Origin: Corallincola sp.
Lineage (GTDB): Bacteria; Pseudomonadota; Gammaproteobacteria; Enterobacterales; Neiellaceae
Assembly: GCA_017998495.1 (NCBI GenBank)
Contig: JAGOCY010000097.1
Coordinates: forward strand, 1-6,119
Direction of reading: 5' to 3'
Length of the DNA: 6,119 nucleotides
Below are positions 5,757 through 6,119 of this stretch, in pieces. Numbering within the stretch: the first letter of the stretch is position 1; each line of letters starts with the position of its first letter. A model generated the notes under the pieces. The model was not told the origin of the DNA and did not search any database. It was given only the letters and a program-made list of their open reading frames with translations. A program made the translations under genes and the position numbers.

Positions 5757-6119
5757 ATGGATCGCCGCGCTCAACTGCAGGCGCTGCTGGCAACGGTCAT
5801 TGAACCGCTGTCGGCGTTGCCGCTGACTGCCCTGCCACTGACGGTCAGTGATGACTGCATCACCCTCGGCTACTTCAATCAGGCGCTGGTGGCGGAGCTG
5901 CGTAGTCGCCTTGATGCGGCCGGTTTGGGCGCGGTGGCAGTGCGCTGTGAAGCGCCCGCCTGTGTCGATAGCCGCGCCGCCGAACGGCTACGCCCGGTGC
6001 GCGCCATCATTGCCGTGGCCAGTGGTAAGGGCGGGGTAGGCAAGTCGGCGACTGCGGTCAATCTGGCATTGGCGCTCAAGGCGGAAGGGGCACGGGTGGG
6101 GCTGCTCGATGCAGACATT
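5757..6119 (+). CDS. apbC: Iron-sulfur cluster carrier protein ApbC/Mrp (partial, N-terminal 121 residues)
   Basis: ApbC/Mrp is a cytoplasmic P-loop ATPase of the MinD/Mrp family that binds and transfers Fe-S clusters to apoproteins. The frame opens at ATG 5757 and runs without a stop to the window end. The deviant Walker A motif is SGKGGVGKS at 89-97, followed by [23 protein letters not shown] (split here: [13 protein letters not shown] at 99-111 and LLDADI at 116-121), which is the Walker A' region. [14 protein letters not shown] agrees almost exactly with recalled E. coli Mrp (369 residues). Residues 1-80 correspond to the small MIP18-like (DUF59) N-terminal domain and are poorly conserved; the segment before the P-loop is about 20 residues shorter than in E. 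coli. Two cysteines (64, 69) lie just before the ATPase domain. The Fe-S-binding CxxC motif of the family would be beyond the window. The ribosome binding site is weak (GGA at 5747-5749). It is divergent from the starch-binding-type gene. Confidence 0.93.
   Translation, partial: MDRRAQLQALLATVIEPLSALPLTALPLTVSDDCITLGYFNQALVAELRSRLDAAGLGAVAVRCEAPACVDSRAAERLRPVRAIIAVASGKGGVGKSATAVNLALALKAEGARVGLLDADI

Noticed and set aside
5885..5892. Chi-like octamer GCTGGTGG (also at 4314-4321, and on the minus strand at 274-281)
   Set aside because: The octamer arises readily from common Leu-Val codons in GC-rich genes, and the Chi sequence of this organism is unknown.

Overview
The window looks like chromosomal DNA from a GC-rich gammaproteobacterium. 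Three consecutive genes (nagZ, ycfP, ndh) match their Escherichia coli counterparts closely from recalled sequences and lie in the same order as in E. coli. Base composition and the accessory genes suggest a lineage outside the Enterobacterales, such as Aeromonadales. That placement is inference; no database search was possible.

Layout, left to right. Positions 1-258 hold the 3' end of an unrecognised plus-strand gene that overlaps the start of nagZ. Next come nagZ (246-1244, peptidoglycan-recycling glucosaminidase), a GC-rich spacer with two small perfect hairpins, ycfP (1353-1904, alpha/beta-hydrolase-like UPF0227 protein), a 68-base leader and ndh (1973-3268, type II NADH:quinone oxidoreductase). 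An unrecognised gene at 3268-4356 overlaps the ndh stop codon by one base. It encodes a predicted exported protein with a C-terminal membrane anchor. All five read on the plus strand and probably form one or two transcription units.

A hairpin with a U-tract on the minus strand (4369-4393) separates this block from a convergent minus-strand gene (5546 down to 4420). That gene encodes a secreted, starch-binding-type protein: an N-terminal carbohydrate-binding-like beta domain, a middle region, and a C-terminal CBM20-like domain, with no catalytic domain visible. Its reading frame is broken near 5274 by an apparent single-base deficit, so it is either a recent pseudogene or a sequencing error. 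Its upstream region carries an 8-bp perfect inverted repeat and a good candidate CRP site.

The window ends inside a divergent gene starting at 5757, the N-terminal third of the Fe-S cluster carrier ATPase ApbC/Mrp. It is open to the window edge.

No tRNA, rRNA, CRISPR array, insertion sequence or phage signal was seen. No gene-free stretch exceeds 300 bases; the longest is 5547-5756. Most of the window is ordinary housekeeping DNA. The frameshifted stand-alone starch-binding protein and the unrecognised membrane-anchored protein coupled to ndh deserve the most attention.
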